Shown here in pieces: positions 16,408 through 25,282 of a DNA stretch of 64,000 bases. The notes under the pieces were generated by a model. It had not been told where the DNA came from, ran no database searches, and was given only the letters and a program-made list of their open reading frames with translations. Every line of letters starts with the position of its first letter. Within the stretch, counting starts at the first letter, position 1. Made by a program: the position numbers and the translations under genes. Source of the stretch: Bradyrhizobium aeschynomenes (lineage in GTDB: Bacteria > Pseudomonadota > Alphaproteobacteria > Rhizobiales > Xanthobacteraceae); assembly GCF_013178945.1 (NCBI RefSeq), contig NZ_JABFDM010000002.1:496001-560000 (forward strand). Reading direction: 5' to 3'.

Positions 16408-18687
16408 GTGCGGCAGATCATTCCAGACGATTGGAAGAAGCGGATCAACAATTTCCGCCTGGATCTCGACGCCCGCTTCGATTCGGCGCTGTTCTCCTCG
16501 CTGCGCGGCACCCGCGAACTCTACGAGCGCTATTCGGCCTTCATGGACCGCTTCTATGTCGGCGGCTGGAAGCGCTGGGTGTTCGTCGAGCCGTTGTCAG
16601 AGGCGGCCACGATCGGCCTCGGCGGTCTGGTGCTGATGCTGGCGCTCGCGATCCCCGCATTCCGGGAAACCGCCGACGAGGACTGGCTGAAGAAGTCCGA
16701 CCTCGCCGTCACCTTTCTCGACCGCTACGGCAACCCGATCGGCAGCCGCGGCATCAAGCACAACGACTCGATCCCGCTGGAAGACTTTCCGGACAACCTG
16801 ATCAAGGCGACGCTCGCCACCGAGGACCGCCGCTTCTACGACCATTTCGGCATCGACATCGCCGGCACCGCGCGCGCCCTCGTCACCAACGCCCAGGCCG
16901 GCGGCGTCCGCCAGGGCGGCTCCTCGATCAGCCAGCAGCTCGCCAAGAACCTGTTCCTCTCGAACGAGCGCACCATCGAGCGCAAGGTCAACGAGGCATT
17001 CCTGGCGATCTGGCTCGAAACCCGGCTGACCAAGAACGAGATCCTCAAGCTCTATCTCGACCGCGCCTATATGGGCGGCGGCACCTTCGGCGTCGACGGC
17101 GCGGCGCATTTCTACTTCAACAAGTCGGTGCGCGACATCAATCTGTCGGAGGCCGCGATGCTGGCCGGCCTTTTCAAGGCCCCGACCAAGTTCGCCCCGC
17201 ACATCAACCTGCCCGCCGCCCGCGCCCGCGCCAACGTCGTGCTGGACAACCTGGTCGATGCCGGCTTCATGACCGAGGGCCAAGTGTTCGGCGCTCGCCG
17301 CAACCCGGCGTTCGCGGTCGACCGCCGCGACGAGAGCTCGCCGAACTACTTCCTCGACTACGCCTTCGACGAGATGCGCAAGCTGGTCGACACGTTCCCG
17401 AAGTCCTACACCGAGCGCGTGTTCGTGGTGCGGACCTCGATCGACATGAACGTGCAGCACGCCGCCGACGAGGCGGTCGAGAATCAGCTGCGCCAGTTCG
17501 GCCGCGACTATCACGCGACCCAGGCCGCGACCGTTGTCTCCGATCTCGACGGCGGCATCCGCGCGATGGTCGGCGGCCGCGACTACGGCGCCAGCCAGTT
17601 CAACCGGGCGACCGACGCCTATCGGCAGCCCGGCTCGTCGTTCAAGCCCTACGTCTACACCACCGCCTTGCTGAACGGCTACAAGCCGACCTCGATCGTG
17701 GTCGACGGCCCGGTCTGCATCGGCAATTGGTGCCCTCAGAATTATGGCCATTCCTATTCCGGCTCGGTGACGCTGACCCAGGCGATCACGCGCTCGATCA
17801 ACGTCGTTCCGGTGAAGCTGTCGATCGCGCTCGGCGGCAAGGACGGCCCGAAGGCCGGCCGCGCCAAGATCGTCGAAGTCGCCCGCCGTTTCGGCCTCAA
17901 GGCACCGCTGCCCGACACCCCTTCGATGCCGATCGGCTCGGACGAAGTGACGGTGCTGGAGCACGCCGTCGCCTATGCGACCTTCCCCAACAAGGGCAAG
18001 GCGGTGACGCCACATTCCGTGCTGGAGGTCCGCACTGGCGCCGGCGATCTGGTCTGGCGCTGGGACCGCGACGGGCCGAAGCCGAGGCAGGCCATTCCCG
18101 CTTCCGTCGCCGCCGACATGGCGGGCATGATGAGCCACGTCGTCAGCGAGGGTACCGCCCGGCGTGCCGCGCTCGACGGCATTCCGACCGCCGGCAAGAC
18201 CGGCACCACCAATGCCTACCGCGACGCCTGGTTCGTCGGCTACACCGGTAACTTCACCTGTGCGGTCTGGTACGGCAATGACGACTACTCGCCGACCAAC
18301 CGCATGACGGGCGGCTCGCTGCCTGCACAGACATGGCACGACATCATGCTCGCCGCGCATCAAGGCGTCGAAGTCAAGGAGCTGCCCGGCGTCGGCATGG
18401 GCGAGAAGCTGCCGCAGGCGGCGAATGCGGCCATGGCGCAGGCCGGCCAGCCGAAGACGCTCGAGATCAAGCCGGGACCGCCGCCGATCCTGACCCGCCG
18501 TGGCGCCGAGGTCCTGGTCCAGGTCGAGAAGATGCTCGACGAGGCCGCGCGCGTCGCCGAGAAGGCCGCGCCCGCCGACCCACGCAAGCCGGGCAAGCCG
18601 GTATCGTCCAGCGCGCTGGCTTTCCCCGAGAACTACGCCGCGGCAACGGCCGATGGCGTGGCCACCCCTGCCCTGCGCAAGAACTGA
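16408..18687 (+). CDS. Penicillin-binding protein 1A, bifunctional transglycosylase/transpeptidase
   Basis: 759 residues with a GTG start at 16408 (MRQIIPDDWKKRINNFRLDL). One TM helix lies near 65-85. The GT51 glycosyltransferase follows with ATEDRRFYDHFGIDI (catalytic Glu) and RQGGSSISQQLAKNLFLS. The transpeptidase domain has the SxxK motif in QPGSSFKPYVYT, the SxN motif in TRSINVVPVK and KTGTT (KTG box). A Lys/Pro/Ala-rich C-terminal tail ends the protein. It polymerises and cross-links peptidoglycan in the periplasm. The rhizobial type has a long cytoplasmic N-terminus, as here. It is followed 15 bp later by the DUF1214 gene, so the three genes probably form an operon. Confidence 0.94.
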   Translation: MRQIIPDDWKKRINNFRLDLDARFDSALFSSLRGTRELYERYSAFMDRFYVGGWKRWVFVEPLSEAATIGLGGLVLMLALAIPAFRETADEDWLKKSDLAVTFLDRYGNPIGSRGIKHNDSIPLEDFPDNLIKATLATEDRRFYDHFGIDIAGTARALVTNAQAGGVRQGGSSISQQLAKNLFLSNERTIERKVNEAFLAIWLETRLTKNEILKLYLDRAYMGGGTFGVDGAAHFYFNKSVRDINLSEAAMLAGLFKAPTKFAPHINLPAARARANVVLDNLVDAGFMTEGQVFGARRNPAFAVDRRDESSPNYFLDYAFDEMRKLVDTFPKSYTERVFVVRTSIDMNVQHAADEAVENQLRQFGRDYHATQAATVVSDLDGGIRAMVGGRDYGASQFNRATDAYRQPGSSFKPYVYTTALLNGYKPTSIVVDGPVCIGNWCPQNYGHSYSGSVTLTQAITRSINVVPVKLSIALGGKDGPKAGRAKIVEVARRFGLKAPLPDTPSMPIGSDEVTVLEHAVAYATFPNKGKAVTPHSVLEVRTGAGDLVWRWDRDGPKPRQAIPASVAADMAGMMSHVVSEGTARRAALDGIPTAGKTGTTNAYRDAWFVGYTGNFTCAVWYGNDDYSPTNRMTGGSLPAQTWHDIMLAAHQGVEVKELPGVGMGEKLPQAANAAMAQAGQPKTLEIKPGPPPILTRRGAEVLVQVEKMLDEAARVAEKAAPADPRKPGKPVSSSALAFPENYAAATADGVATPALRKN

Positions 18688-18702
18688 CGACAGCGATTTC
18701 CC

Positions 18703-19284
18703 GTGCGGCTGCTCTTCATCACAATGGTCACGCTCCTGATCGCCACCGGCGTCGGCATCGGCGCGACCTGGATGACCACGACGCGCGGCACCGAATTCGG
18801 GACGCTCACGATCGGCGCCTGGACCGCGCGGCCGAAAACCGGTACGGCCGACGTCGACCCCTACGCGCGCGCCACCATCACCCGCAATGGCGAGCTGCCG
18901 ATCGGCACCGGCGACGGCGTCGCCTTCACCGCCACCACGGACGACAAGAAGAAGCCGCTCGACGGCCGCTGCGACATCCTCGTCAGCGGCGTCACGCCGC
19001 CGGCCCGGTTCTGGACGCTCACGCTGTACGACCGCAAAGGCCATCTCGTCGCCAACTCGCTGCAGCGCTACGGCTTCACCAGTCAGGAACTGGTGCGCGG
19101 CGCCGACGGCTCGTTCGAAATTCGCGTGGCCGCGCGCTCGCGTGCGGGCAACTGGCTGCCGACCGGCGGCATCGAGCGTTATGCGCTGATGCTCCGGCTC
19201 TACGACACGCCGGTGGGCGTCGCGACCCGCACCCAGCGTGATGCACCGATGCCCTCGATCTCGACCGTGGGCTGTCCATCATGA
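18703..19284 (+). CDS. DUF1214-domain membrane/periplasmic protein
   Basis: 193 residues, GTG start at 18703. The N-terminal helix (LLFITMVTLLIATGVGIGATW) acts as anchor or signal. The body has DVDPYARATITRNGELPIGT and FWTLTLYDRKGHLVANSLQR, typical of DUF1214, a beta-sandwich family that is usually fused behind DUF1254. Here the two domains are separate proteins: this gene overlaps the DUF1254 gene by four bases (ATGA), implying translational coupling. The role is unknown; the position behind PBP1A hints at the cell envelope. Confidence 0.85.
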   Translation: MRLLFITMVTLLIATGVGIGATWMTTTRGTEFGTLTIGAWTARPKTGTADVDPYARATITRNGELPIGTGDGVAFTATTDDKKKPLDGRCDILVSGVTPPARFWTLTLYDRKGHLVANSLQRYGFTSQELVRGADGSFEIRVAARSRAGNWLPTGGIERYALMLRLYDTPVGVATRTQRDAPMPSISTVGCPS

Positions 19285-19865
19285 TCCGGCTGTTGTTCAC
19301 CGTGGTCGTCGGCGTGCTGCTCGGCGGCGTGGTCCACCTCGTCAGCGTGCTGGCGCTGCCGCGGATCTCGACGCAGGACGCCTATTCGCGGCTGGCGCCG
19401 ATGACCAAGCTCAACGCGGTCACGCCGCTGCCGCTGGCCGACCCCGGCAACTCGCCGATGCCGTTCATGGACCCGGCCTTCGCGATGGCGATCTGCCGCT
19501 ACGATCTGTCCGAGGGCCCGCTGAAGCTCACGGTCCCCGTCAGCCAGGCCTATACGTCGGTGTCGTTCTACACGCGCAACGAGATCGCCTATTACGCCAT
19601 CAATGATCGCTCCGCGGGCAAGCGCGTGATCGAGCTCGACCTGATGACCGAAACCCAGCACGAGGATCTGCCCGAGGACGAAGAGGTCACGGCTGCCGAC
19701 CGGCTCATCATCGATTCGCCGACGACGACCGGCTTGATCGTCTTGAAGGCGCTGGCCGCCGAGCCGGGCCTCATGCCGCAGGCGCAGGCCACCCTTGCGG
19801 CAGCCAGTTGCGGCTTGCAGGCCGAGACGCCGGCAAAGTCGGAGAAGCCGCGGAGCAAGCGGTAA
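19281..19865 (+). CDS. DUF1254-domain membrane/periplasmic protein
   Basis: 194 residues. The N-terminal helix MIRLLFTVVVGVLLGGVVHL is followed by ISTQDAYSRLAPMTKLN and MDPAFAMAICRYDLSEGP, matching the short alphaproteobacterial DUF1254 form. It ends in a charged tail (KSEKPRSKR). The start ATG overlaps the stop of the DUF1214 gene. The pair probably forms a complex, since the domains are fused in other bacteria. Function is unknown. Confidence 0.85.
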   Translation: MIRLLFTVVVGVLLGGVVHLVSVLALPRISTQDAYSRLAPMTKLNAVTPLPLADPGNSPMPFMDPAFAMAICRYDLSEGPLKLTVPVSQAYTSVSFYTRNEIAYYAINDRSAGKRVIELDLMTETQHEDLPEDEEVTAADRLIIDSPTTTGLIVLKALAAEPGLMPQAQATLAAASCGLQAETPAKSEKPRSKR

Positions 19866-19986
19866 GTCGCTACGAACCGTTTGGACGAGTTCGACAATGC
19901 TCTCTTCATCCTTCGTGGCATAGTAGTTGTCTCGCGCCGCTGCTATTGACGTAACAGGACGTCGGAGCTTCGCTCAACATCAGGTC

Positions 19987-20490
19987 ATGCCCCTCGAAAT
20001 CGAACGGAAGTTTCTCGTCAGGACCGATGCCTGGCGGGATCAGACGACGCACTCTGAACGGCTGCGCGACGGCCTCGTCGCACGTCAGGACGGACTCAAG
20101 GTGCGCGTCCGCTGCTACGGCAACCGCACGACGCTTTGCGTGAAGAGCGCCCGTCGCGGCCTGACGCGGGACGAGTTCGAATACGAGATTCCTGCCGATC
20201 ATGCGGAGGCGATCTTCGCGCATTGCGAGGGGCGCATCCTCGAGAAGACCCGTCACTACGTGCCGGGAGACAGCGGCATCTGGGAGGTCGACGTCTACCA
20301 CGGCGCGCTCGAAGGCGTCGTCATCGCGGAGATCGAAGTGCCGACCGAGACGACGAGCGTGACGCTTCCCGACTGGGTCGGCGACGAGGTCACCAGCGAT
20401 CCGCGCTACAGCAAGGCCAACATGCTGACGGAGCGCTCGCGTGCGGCGACGGTGCGGGAGCTGCGACGCGCCCGTCTTGCAGGCCTGTGA
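19987..20490 (+). CDS. CYTH-domain protein (triphosphate-tunnel fold)
   Basis: 167 residues. It begins MPLEIERKFLVRTDAW, the E-x-E-x-K signature of the CYTH superfamily, followed by KVRVRCYGNRTTLCVKSARR and TRDEFEYEIP. IAEIEVPTE and LPDWVGDEVTSDPRYSKANM close the tunnel. It resembles the stand-alone NEMTP/TTM group that hydrolyses inorganic triphosphate or nucleoside triphosphates using a metal cofactor. The ATG at 19987 begins exactly at the domain; the open frame upstream to 19927 was ignored. It has no close operon partner. Confidence 0.9.
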   Translation: MPLEIERKFLVRTDAWRDQTTHSERLRDGLVARQDGLKVRVRCYGNRTTLCVKSARRGLTRDEFEYEIPADHAEAIFAHCEGRILEKTRHYVPGDSGIWEVDVYHGALEGVVIAEIEVPTETTSVTLPDWVGDEVTSDPRYSKANMLTERSRAATVRELRRARLAGL

Positions 20491-20596
20491 TGCGCAGGGT
20501 GCGCCGATTGACCCGTGTCAAACCGGCGCGGCAAAGCCCATCTTAAACAGCGCGGGCTTTGGCGGGTCGAAACGGTCCGCGCATGGAGTTGGCGGA

Positions 20597-22087
20597 ATGA
20601 GCTCATCACAGGTGATGTCGCAGGCGCTGCGCGCCAAGATCATGTCGGCGGATGATGCCGCCGCGCTGGTCGAGCCCGGCAGCCACGTCGGCATGAGCGG
20701 CTTCACCGGCTCGGGCTATCCCAAGGCGGTGCCGATGGCGCTGGCGCGCCGCATCGAAGCCGCGCATGCGCGCGGCGAGCCGTTCCGCATCGGCGTGTGG
20801 ACCGGCGCATCGACGGCACCCGAGCTGGACGGTGCGCTCGCCAAGGCCAATGGCATCGATCTGCGCCTGCCCTATCAGTCCGATCCGACGACGCGCCAGC
20901 GCATCAATGCCGGCAGCATCGAGTACATCGACCTGCATCTCAGCCATGTCGCGCAATTCGTTTGGTTTGGCTTCCTAGGTCATCTCGACGTCGCCGTCAT
21001 CGAATGCGCCGGCATCCTGCCCGATGGGCGGTTGATCCCCTCGACCTCGATCGGCAACAACAAGACCTGGCTCGACCAGGCCGACCGCGTCATCATCGAG
21101 GTCAATTCGTGGATGAACCCGGCGCTGCTCGGCATGCACGATGTCTATTACGGCACGCGGCTGCCGCCGCATCGCACGCCGATCCCGATCGTCGCGGCCG
21201 GCGACCGCATCGGCGAGACCACCTATCGCTGCAACCCCGACAAGGTCATCGCCATCGTCGAGACCCATGCGCCGGATCGCAACACGACCTTCGCCGCGCC
21301 GGACGAGGTCTCCGGCGCGATCGCCGGTCACATCCTGGAGTTCTTCGAACACGAGGTGAAGCAGGGCCGCCTGCCGCGCAATCTCCTGCCGCTGCAGTCC
21401 GGCGTCGGCAATGTCGCCAATGCCGTCATGGCCGGGCTCGACGAAGGTCCCTTCCCGCATCTGACCGCCTACACCGAGGTCCTGCAGGACGGCATGCTCA
21501 ATCTCATCCGGTCGGGACGGATGGATCTCGCTTCCGCCACCGCACTCTCGCTGAGTTCGGAGGCTGCGCTCGAATTCAACCGCGAGATCGAGTTCCTGCG
21601 CGACCGCATCGTGCTCAGGCCGCAGGAGATCTCCAACCATCCCGAGGTGATCCGAAGGCTCGGCGTCATCGCGATGAACGGCCTGATCGAGGCCGACATC
21701 TACGGCAACGTCAATTCGACCCATGTCCGCGGCAGCAGCATCATGAACGGCATCGGCGGCTCCGGCGACTTCGCCCGCAACGCCTATCTGTCGATCTTCA
21801 TGACGCCATCGACGGCCAAGAACGGCACGATCTCCAGCATCGTGCCGATGGTGACGCATGTCGACCACACCGAGCACGACGTTCAGATCCTGGTGACCGA
21901 ACGCGGCCTCGCCGATTTGCGCGGCCTGTCGCCGAAGCAGCGCGCCCGCATCATCATCGAGAAGGCCGCGCATCCGCGCTTCCGCCCGGCCCTGGCTGAC
22001 TATTTCGAGCGTGCTTGTCGCGATGCGACCGGCAAGCATACGCCGCATCTGCTCGAGGAGGCGTTCAACGTCGTCCGGCCGGACTGA
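20597..22087 (+). CDS. Acetyl-CoA hydrolase/transferase family protein (succinyl-CoA:acetate CoA-transferase-like)
   Basis: 496 residues. GMSGFTGSGYPKAVP and VWTGASTAPELDGALAKAN mark the N-terminal domain. GNVANAVMAGL and YTEVLQDGMLNLI include the likely catalytic Glu of class I CoA-transferases. The C-terminal domain has GSGDFARNAYLSIFM and HDVQILVTERGLADLRGLSP. The family exchanges CoA between acetate and succinate or hydrolyses acetyl-CoA. The ATG at 20597 follows GGCGGA; upstream in-frame sequence to 20441 overlaps the CYTH gene and is unlikely. The 3' end overlaps the convergent metallo-beta-lactamase gene by 23 bp. Confidence 0.92.
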   Translation: MSSSQVMSQALRAKIMSADDAAALVEPGSHVGMSGFTGSGYPKAVPMALARRIEAAHARGEPFRIGVWTGASTAPELDGALAKANGIDLRLPYQSDPTTRQRINAGSIEYIDLHLSHVAQFVWFGFLGHLDVAVIECAGILPDGRLIPSTSIGNNKTWLDQADRVIIEVNSWMNPALLGMHDVYYGTRLPPHRTPIPIVAAGDRIGETTYRCNPDKVIAIVETHAPDRNTTFAAPDEVSGAIAGHILEFFEHEVKQGRLPRNLLPLQSGVGNVANAVMAGLDEGPFPHLTAYTEVLQDGMLNLIRSGRMDLASATALSLSSEAALEFNREIEFLRDRIVLRPQEISNHPEVIRRLGVIAMNGLIEADIYGNVNSTHVRGSSIMNGIGGSGDFARNAYLSIFMTPSTAKNGTISSIVPMVTHVDHTEHDVQILVTERGLADLRGLSPKQRARIIIEKAAHPRFRPALADYFERACRDATGKHTPHLLEEAFNVVRPD

Positions 22088-22922
22088 GAGAGGCGGGCTG
22101 CAGACCGCAGCGGCACTTCTCGTAGTCGACGGGATCGTGGCTGTTCACGATCGTGACCTGGTCGCCATGATCGCATTTGAGGCGCCGCAGCCGCGCCTGG
22201 TTGGCCAAGCGCGTCGCACGATCGAGGTCGCCCTTGCGCTGAAACAGGCCCAGCAGCAGCGGCATGCGCGGCCGCGCGTCGAGCTGGCCGTGGAAGAAAT
22301 AGGCGTCGCCCGCGTGCAGCAGCCATGTGTCGCCCCGACGCACGGCAATGCCGCAATGTCCGGGCGTGTGGCCGGGCAGCGGAATGACCAGGATATCGCC
22401 GCTGCGCCCGACGGCCGCGCGAACGCCACGGAAGCCGAACCAGTCCTCGCCATCATCGTCGTAATGCTGCCAGTCGGGGCGATGTCGCCATTGACTTGTC
22501 ACGTAGCGGCCGCGCGGCGGTGGCGGAGCCCCGTCGACGGCCATCGCGTGCTCCGCACGATGAACGTGCACCTTGGCCTTCGGGAAGTCGCCGATGCCGC
22601 CGGCGTGATCACGGTCGAGGTGGGTCAGCAGGATGTGCCTGACGTCGTCGGGCGAGAACCCCAGCGCCCTCACCTGCTGTAGCGCCGTTTCAGCCAGATC
22701 GAGTTGCGGCGCGGCCTGCCTCACCCAGTTCGGACCCAATCTTGCGGGATCGGCGATGTCGGCGCTGCCGATGCCGGTATCGACCAGCACCAGCCCGTCT
22801 TCGTCCTCGATCAGCAGGCAATGGCAGACCAGCCGGGCGCGTGCAAATAGGCTGCCGCTGCCGCTGACCAGCCGGCCTCCTCGCGGGCACATCGTGCCGG
22901 TGTTGATGTGGTGGACGCGCAT
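22065..22922 (-). CDS. MBL-fold metallo-hydrolase (lactonase-like)
   Basis: 285 residues. MRVHHINTGTMCPRGGRL is followed by LIEDEDGLVLVDTGIG, the metal motif THLDRDHAGG, a second metal-site region PLPGHTPGHCGI and HAGDAYFFHGQ. This is the layout of the AHL-lactonase/quorum-quenching-like group, although the HLDRDH form is also found in non-lactonase members. The ATG at 22922 is preceded by GGAGGA, so I prefer it to the ATG at 22943. It is divergent from the LysR gene at 23026, a typical regulator-target arrangement. The substrate is unknown. Confidence 0.87.
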   Translation of the reverse strand: MRVHHINTGTMCPRGGRLVSGSGSLFARARLVCHCLLIEDEDGLVLVDTGIGSADIADPARLGPNWVRQAAPQLDLAETALQQVRALGFSPDDVRHILLTHLDRDHAGGIGDFPKAKVHVHRAEHAMAVDGAPPPPRGRYVTSQWRHRPDWQHYDDDGEDWFGFRGVRAAVGRSGDILVIPLPGHTPGHCGIAVRRGDTWLLHAGDAYFFHGQLDARPRMPLLLGLFQRKGDLDRATRLANQARLRRLKCDHGDQVTIVNSHDPVDYEKCRCGLQPASLSPAGRR

Positions 22923-23025
22923 CGATCTCCTCCCAGGCCTCAAGCTGCAACATCCTGCGCATGCTTGCGTGCGGGCCTGCGATAAGTAAAATATTGTTCG
23001 GTGATACTTGAGATAGGCTTCGCCT

Positions 23026-23922
23026 ATGGATATCCGCGAGCTTCGCTACTTCTCCGCCGTATTCGAGGAACGCAGCCTGACCCGGGCCGCGGCGCGGTGC
23101 TACGTCTCGCAGCCGTCGATCTCGCTGGCGATCGCCAATCTCGAGACCGAGCTAGGCGCCGAGCTGTTCCTGCGTCACCGCAAGGGTGTCGTGCCGCTGG
23201 AAGCAGCCGAACGTCTGCAGCCGATCGCGCGCCGGATCGTCGACGAGGCCGACGCGGCCCGCAACCTGTTCCGGCATGGCGCACCCAAGCAGGTGCTCAA
23301 GCTCGGACTGATGCGCACTCTTGACGGCCGGCGCGTGACGGCGCTGCTCAAGCCACTCACGGCGCGCGAGGATCTCAGGCTGCACATCGTCGGTCCGACC
23401 GAACAGGCCGACGCGCGCATCATCGCGAGAAGCCTCGCCGGCGACGCCGAGCATTTCCTGTCGCTGTGGAGCGAGCGCTACGTCGCGGCCCTGCCCCTCG
23501 CTCATCCGCTCACCTTGAAGCCGCGCCTGCGGGCGGCCGATCTCGCCGACGTCGCGATGATCGACCGCTGTCATTGCGAGCACAGCGTGCTGGCCGGCCG
23601 CAGCGGCAAGCCGCGCGAGATCGCCGCCATCGCCGAGACGGAAGATTGGGCCCTGGCGCTGGTTGCCGCCGGCGTCGGCGTGGCGATCGTTCCCGAAGGC
23701 GAGGTTCGGGACCGACGCGACGTTGCCGTCCGCGAGATCGAGATGACGTTGAAACGGCAGGTCGGACTGGCTTACCCGGCGTCACGCGCGCCGACCGAGG
23801 CGCTGAGGACGCTGATCGCGACGTTGAGAGCGTCGGCGCTGCCGAGGCCGCGTGGGGCGACAACACCGCCGAAACGAACAGCGGCCAAGCCGGGCCGGCG
23901 TCGCAAGGTCGCGCCGGGCTAG
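23026..23922 (+). CDS. LysR-family regulator, divergent to the MBL hydrolase
   Basis: 298 residues. The helix-turn-helix starts MDIRELRYFSAVFEERSLTR and contains CYVSQPSISLAIANLETELG and LFLRHRKGVVPLEAAE. The effector domain is of the CysR/OxyR-like type and ends in a basic tail (PPKRTAAKPGRRRKVAPG). The 103-bp gap to the divergent metallo-hydrolase probably holds a shared operator. The regulator likely controls that gene and itself. Its stop codon overlaps the stop of the lipoprotein gene on the other strand. Confidence 0.88.
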   Translation: MDIRELRYFSAVFEERSLTRAAARCYVSQPSISLAIANLETELGAELFLRHRKGVVPLEAAERLQPIARRIVDEADAARNLFRHGAPKQVLKLGLMRTLDGRRVTALLKPLTAREDLRLHIVGPTEQADARIIARSLAGDAEHFLSLWSERYVAALPLAHPLTLKPRLRAADLADVAMIDRCHCEHSVLAGRSGKPREIAAIAETEDWALALVAAGVGVAIVPEGEVRDRRDVAVREIEMTLKRQVGLAYPASRAPTEALRTLIATLRASALPRPRGATTPPKRTAAKPGRRRKVAPG

Positions 23923-24686
23923 CCCCGCGTCGTCAGCGGCCGCTCGATGAAGGGCCGCGCCGCCACCGGCGGATTGGCGGTCTGCGAGGCCAGCTCCGTG
24001 ATCAGGCGATCGGCCTCGGCGGCCATCCCGTCGGGCGCCTGCAGCACCAGGCGCTCCAGCGCCCAGCGATAGGACGAGACGCGCTGCTCCAGGCTGATCT
24101 GCACCCATTGCACGATCAGCGAATTCTCCTGCATGCGCGCGACCGCGTCGGCCTTCTCGCGCGGCGAGAGCTCCGTCATGTATTTCATACTGGCGTCGCG
24201 CTTGCGGTCGAGATCGATGACGCGGATCGCGGAGGCGAAGAACGGCTCGAAGCGCGTGATGTCGTCACGCACGTCGTCGATCAGCTGCGCATAGCGCGAG
24301 GCATGCGAACGGTGCGGCTCGTCGATCAGGGCGCGACCATAGGCGGTGCGGTCGAACGCCACCTTCTGGCGCCACGGCGACGGCGACGGCTGATAGTCGC
24401 CGAACACCGCCTTCCAGGCGGGGCGCGAATGCGGCGGCTCGATCAGCGGATAAGCGAGGTCGCGCAGCTGGCGCTCATTGTCGGTCAGCTGGAACTGCGA
24501 TGGCCTGACGCCGACGCTGGCCGTGGCTTCCGCCCCGATCCATTTGTGCATGTCGTCGTTGCGCATGTCGGCGCGCGTGCGGCCGAAATCCCCGCCGCTG
24601 CAGGCGCCGAGCAGCCCGCCTGCGATCAACAATGTCAAGATCGGCGCGGCACGCCGGACCGGAAGCATCATGGCCGGCATTCCCAT
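23919..24686 (-). CDS. Putative lipoprotein of unknown function
   Basis: 255 residues. A signal peptide ends in a lipobox (LLIAGGLLGACSGG, with the Cys lipidated), so the protein is probably an outer- or inner-membrane lipoprotein. The mature part has LTDNERQLRDLAYPLIEPP and is alpha-helical and charged; I recognise no named domain. Starts at 24686, 24680 or 24671 are possible; the AGGGGA before 24686 favours one of the inner ones. It lies 11 bp behind the small gene at 24698-24886 and probably forms an operon with it. Confidence 0.75.
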   Translation of the reverse strand: MGMPAMMLPVRRAAPILTLLIAGGLLGACSGGDFGRTRADMRNDDMHKWIGAEATASVGVRPSQFQLTDNERQLRDLAYPLIEPPHSRPAWKAVFGDYQPSPSPWRQKVAFDRTAYGRALIDEPHRSHASRYAQLIDDVRDDITRFEPFFASAIRVIDLDRKRDASMKYMTELSPREKADAVARMQENSLIVQWVQISLEQRVSSYRWALERLVLQAPDGMAAEADRLITELASQTANPPVAARPFIERPLTTRG

Positions 24687-24697
24687 TCCCCTGAATG

Positions 24698-24886
24698 TCA
24701 GCGGCGACGGCGGCGGCGGCTTGGAGCTGCGCCCTCGCGGGGGCCGCGATCGTCGGTCGTGCTCTCGCGCTCGATCCGAACGACGGGAAGAATCAGGATC
24801 GTTCCCATGCCCTCCTGCGGCGCGCCGGTCGCGGCAGGCCGCGCGCGACGCGCAACGTCCGCCGGGAATTCAATGATGGTCGCCAT
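24698..24886 (-). CDS. Small conserved-type protein, 62 residues
   Basis: Starts MATIIEFPADVARRARP, an opening I associate with small rhizobial proteins of unknown function, and ends in a run of arginines after GAAPS. It has no TM segment or signal peptide. Codon use and the tight coupling to the lipoprotein gene support expression. No function can be assigned. Confidence 0.6.
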   Translation of the reverse strand: MATIIEFPADVARRARPAATGAPQEGMGTILILPVVRIERESTTDDRGPREGAAPSRRRRRR

Positions 24887-25282
24887 GTCTACTCTCTTTC
24901 GTGCCCGAAGTTCTTACCCCCTCAAACTCCCCATCGCCCGAACTTCGCAGGCAAGAGAGCACGCAAAACTGACGATCACGGATGCCCATCGCAACGACAG
25001 ACGAAGCGGCATCCAACGCGGCGAGGATCAGGCCGGCGGCGTGACGAGGCCAAGGCGAGATCATCGAACGGATCGATTAAGATCAGGACGTGGTTAAGAG
25101 GATATTAATGCGCCGCACCGGAACACGGATGACGTGCATTCGCGGGGGAAAAGGCAAGCCAGCGTTGCGCCTTTGTCTCACCGGGAAAATTCGGCCGATC
25201 TTCACCGATTGTTTTCCTTAACGGCCCATTAAAACAGTTGGTCTCTAATCGGCTCAACGATTGCCGAAGTTGCGTACCCGAC
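24887..25282. other. Divergent intergenic region upstream of DUF2336
   Basis: 396 bp. The part from about 25070 to 25260 is distinctly richer in A/T than the surroundings (for example TTAAGAGGATATTAATG and GTTTTCCTTAACGG), consistent with promoters for the divergent genes. No supported ORF. Confidence 0.5.

Noticed and set aside
16597..19044. Long minus-strand open frame (815 codons) opposite PBP1A and DUF1214
   Set aside because: The plus strand carries an unmistakable PBP1A and DUF1214. High-GC codon bias produces long antisense frames; the translation is Arg/Gly/Asp-rich low complexity with no domain.
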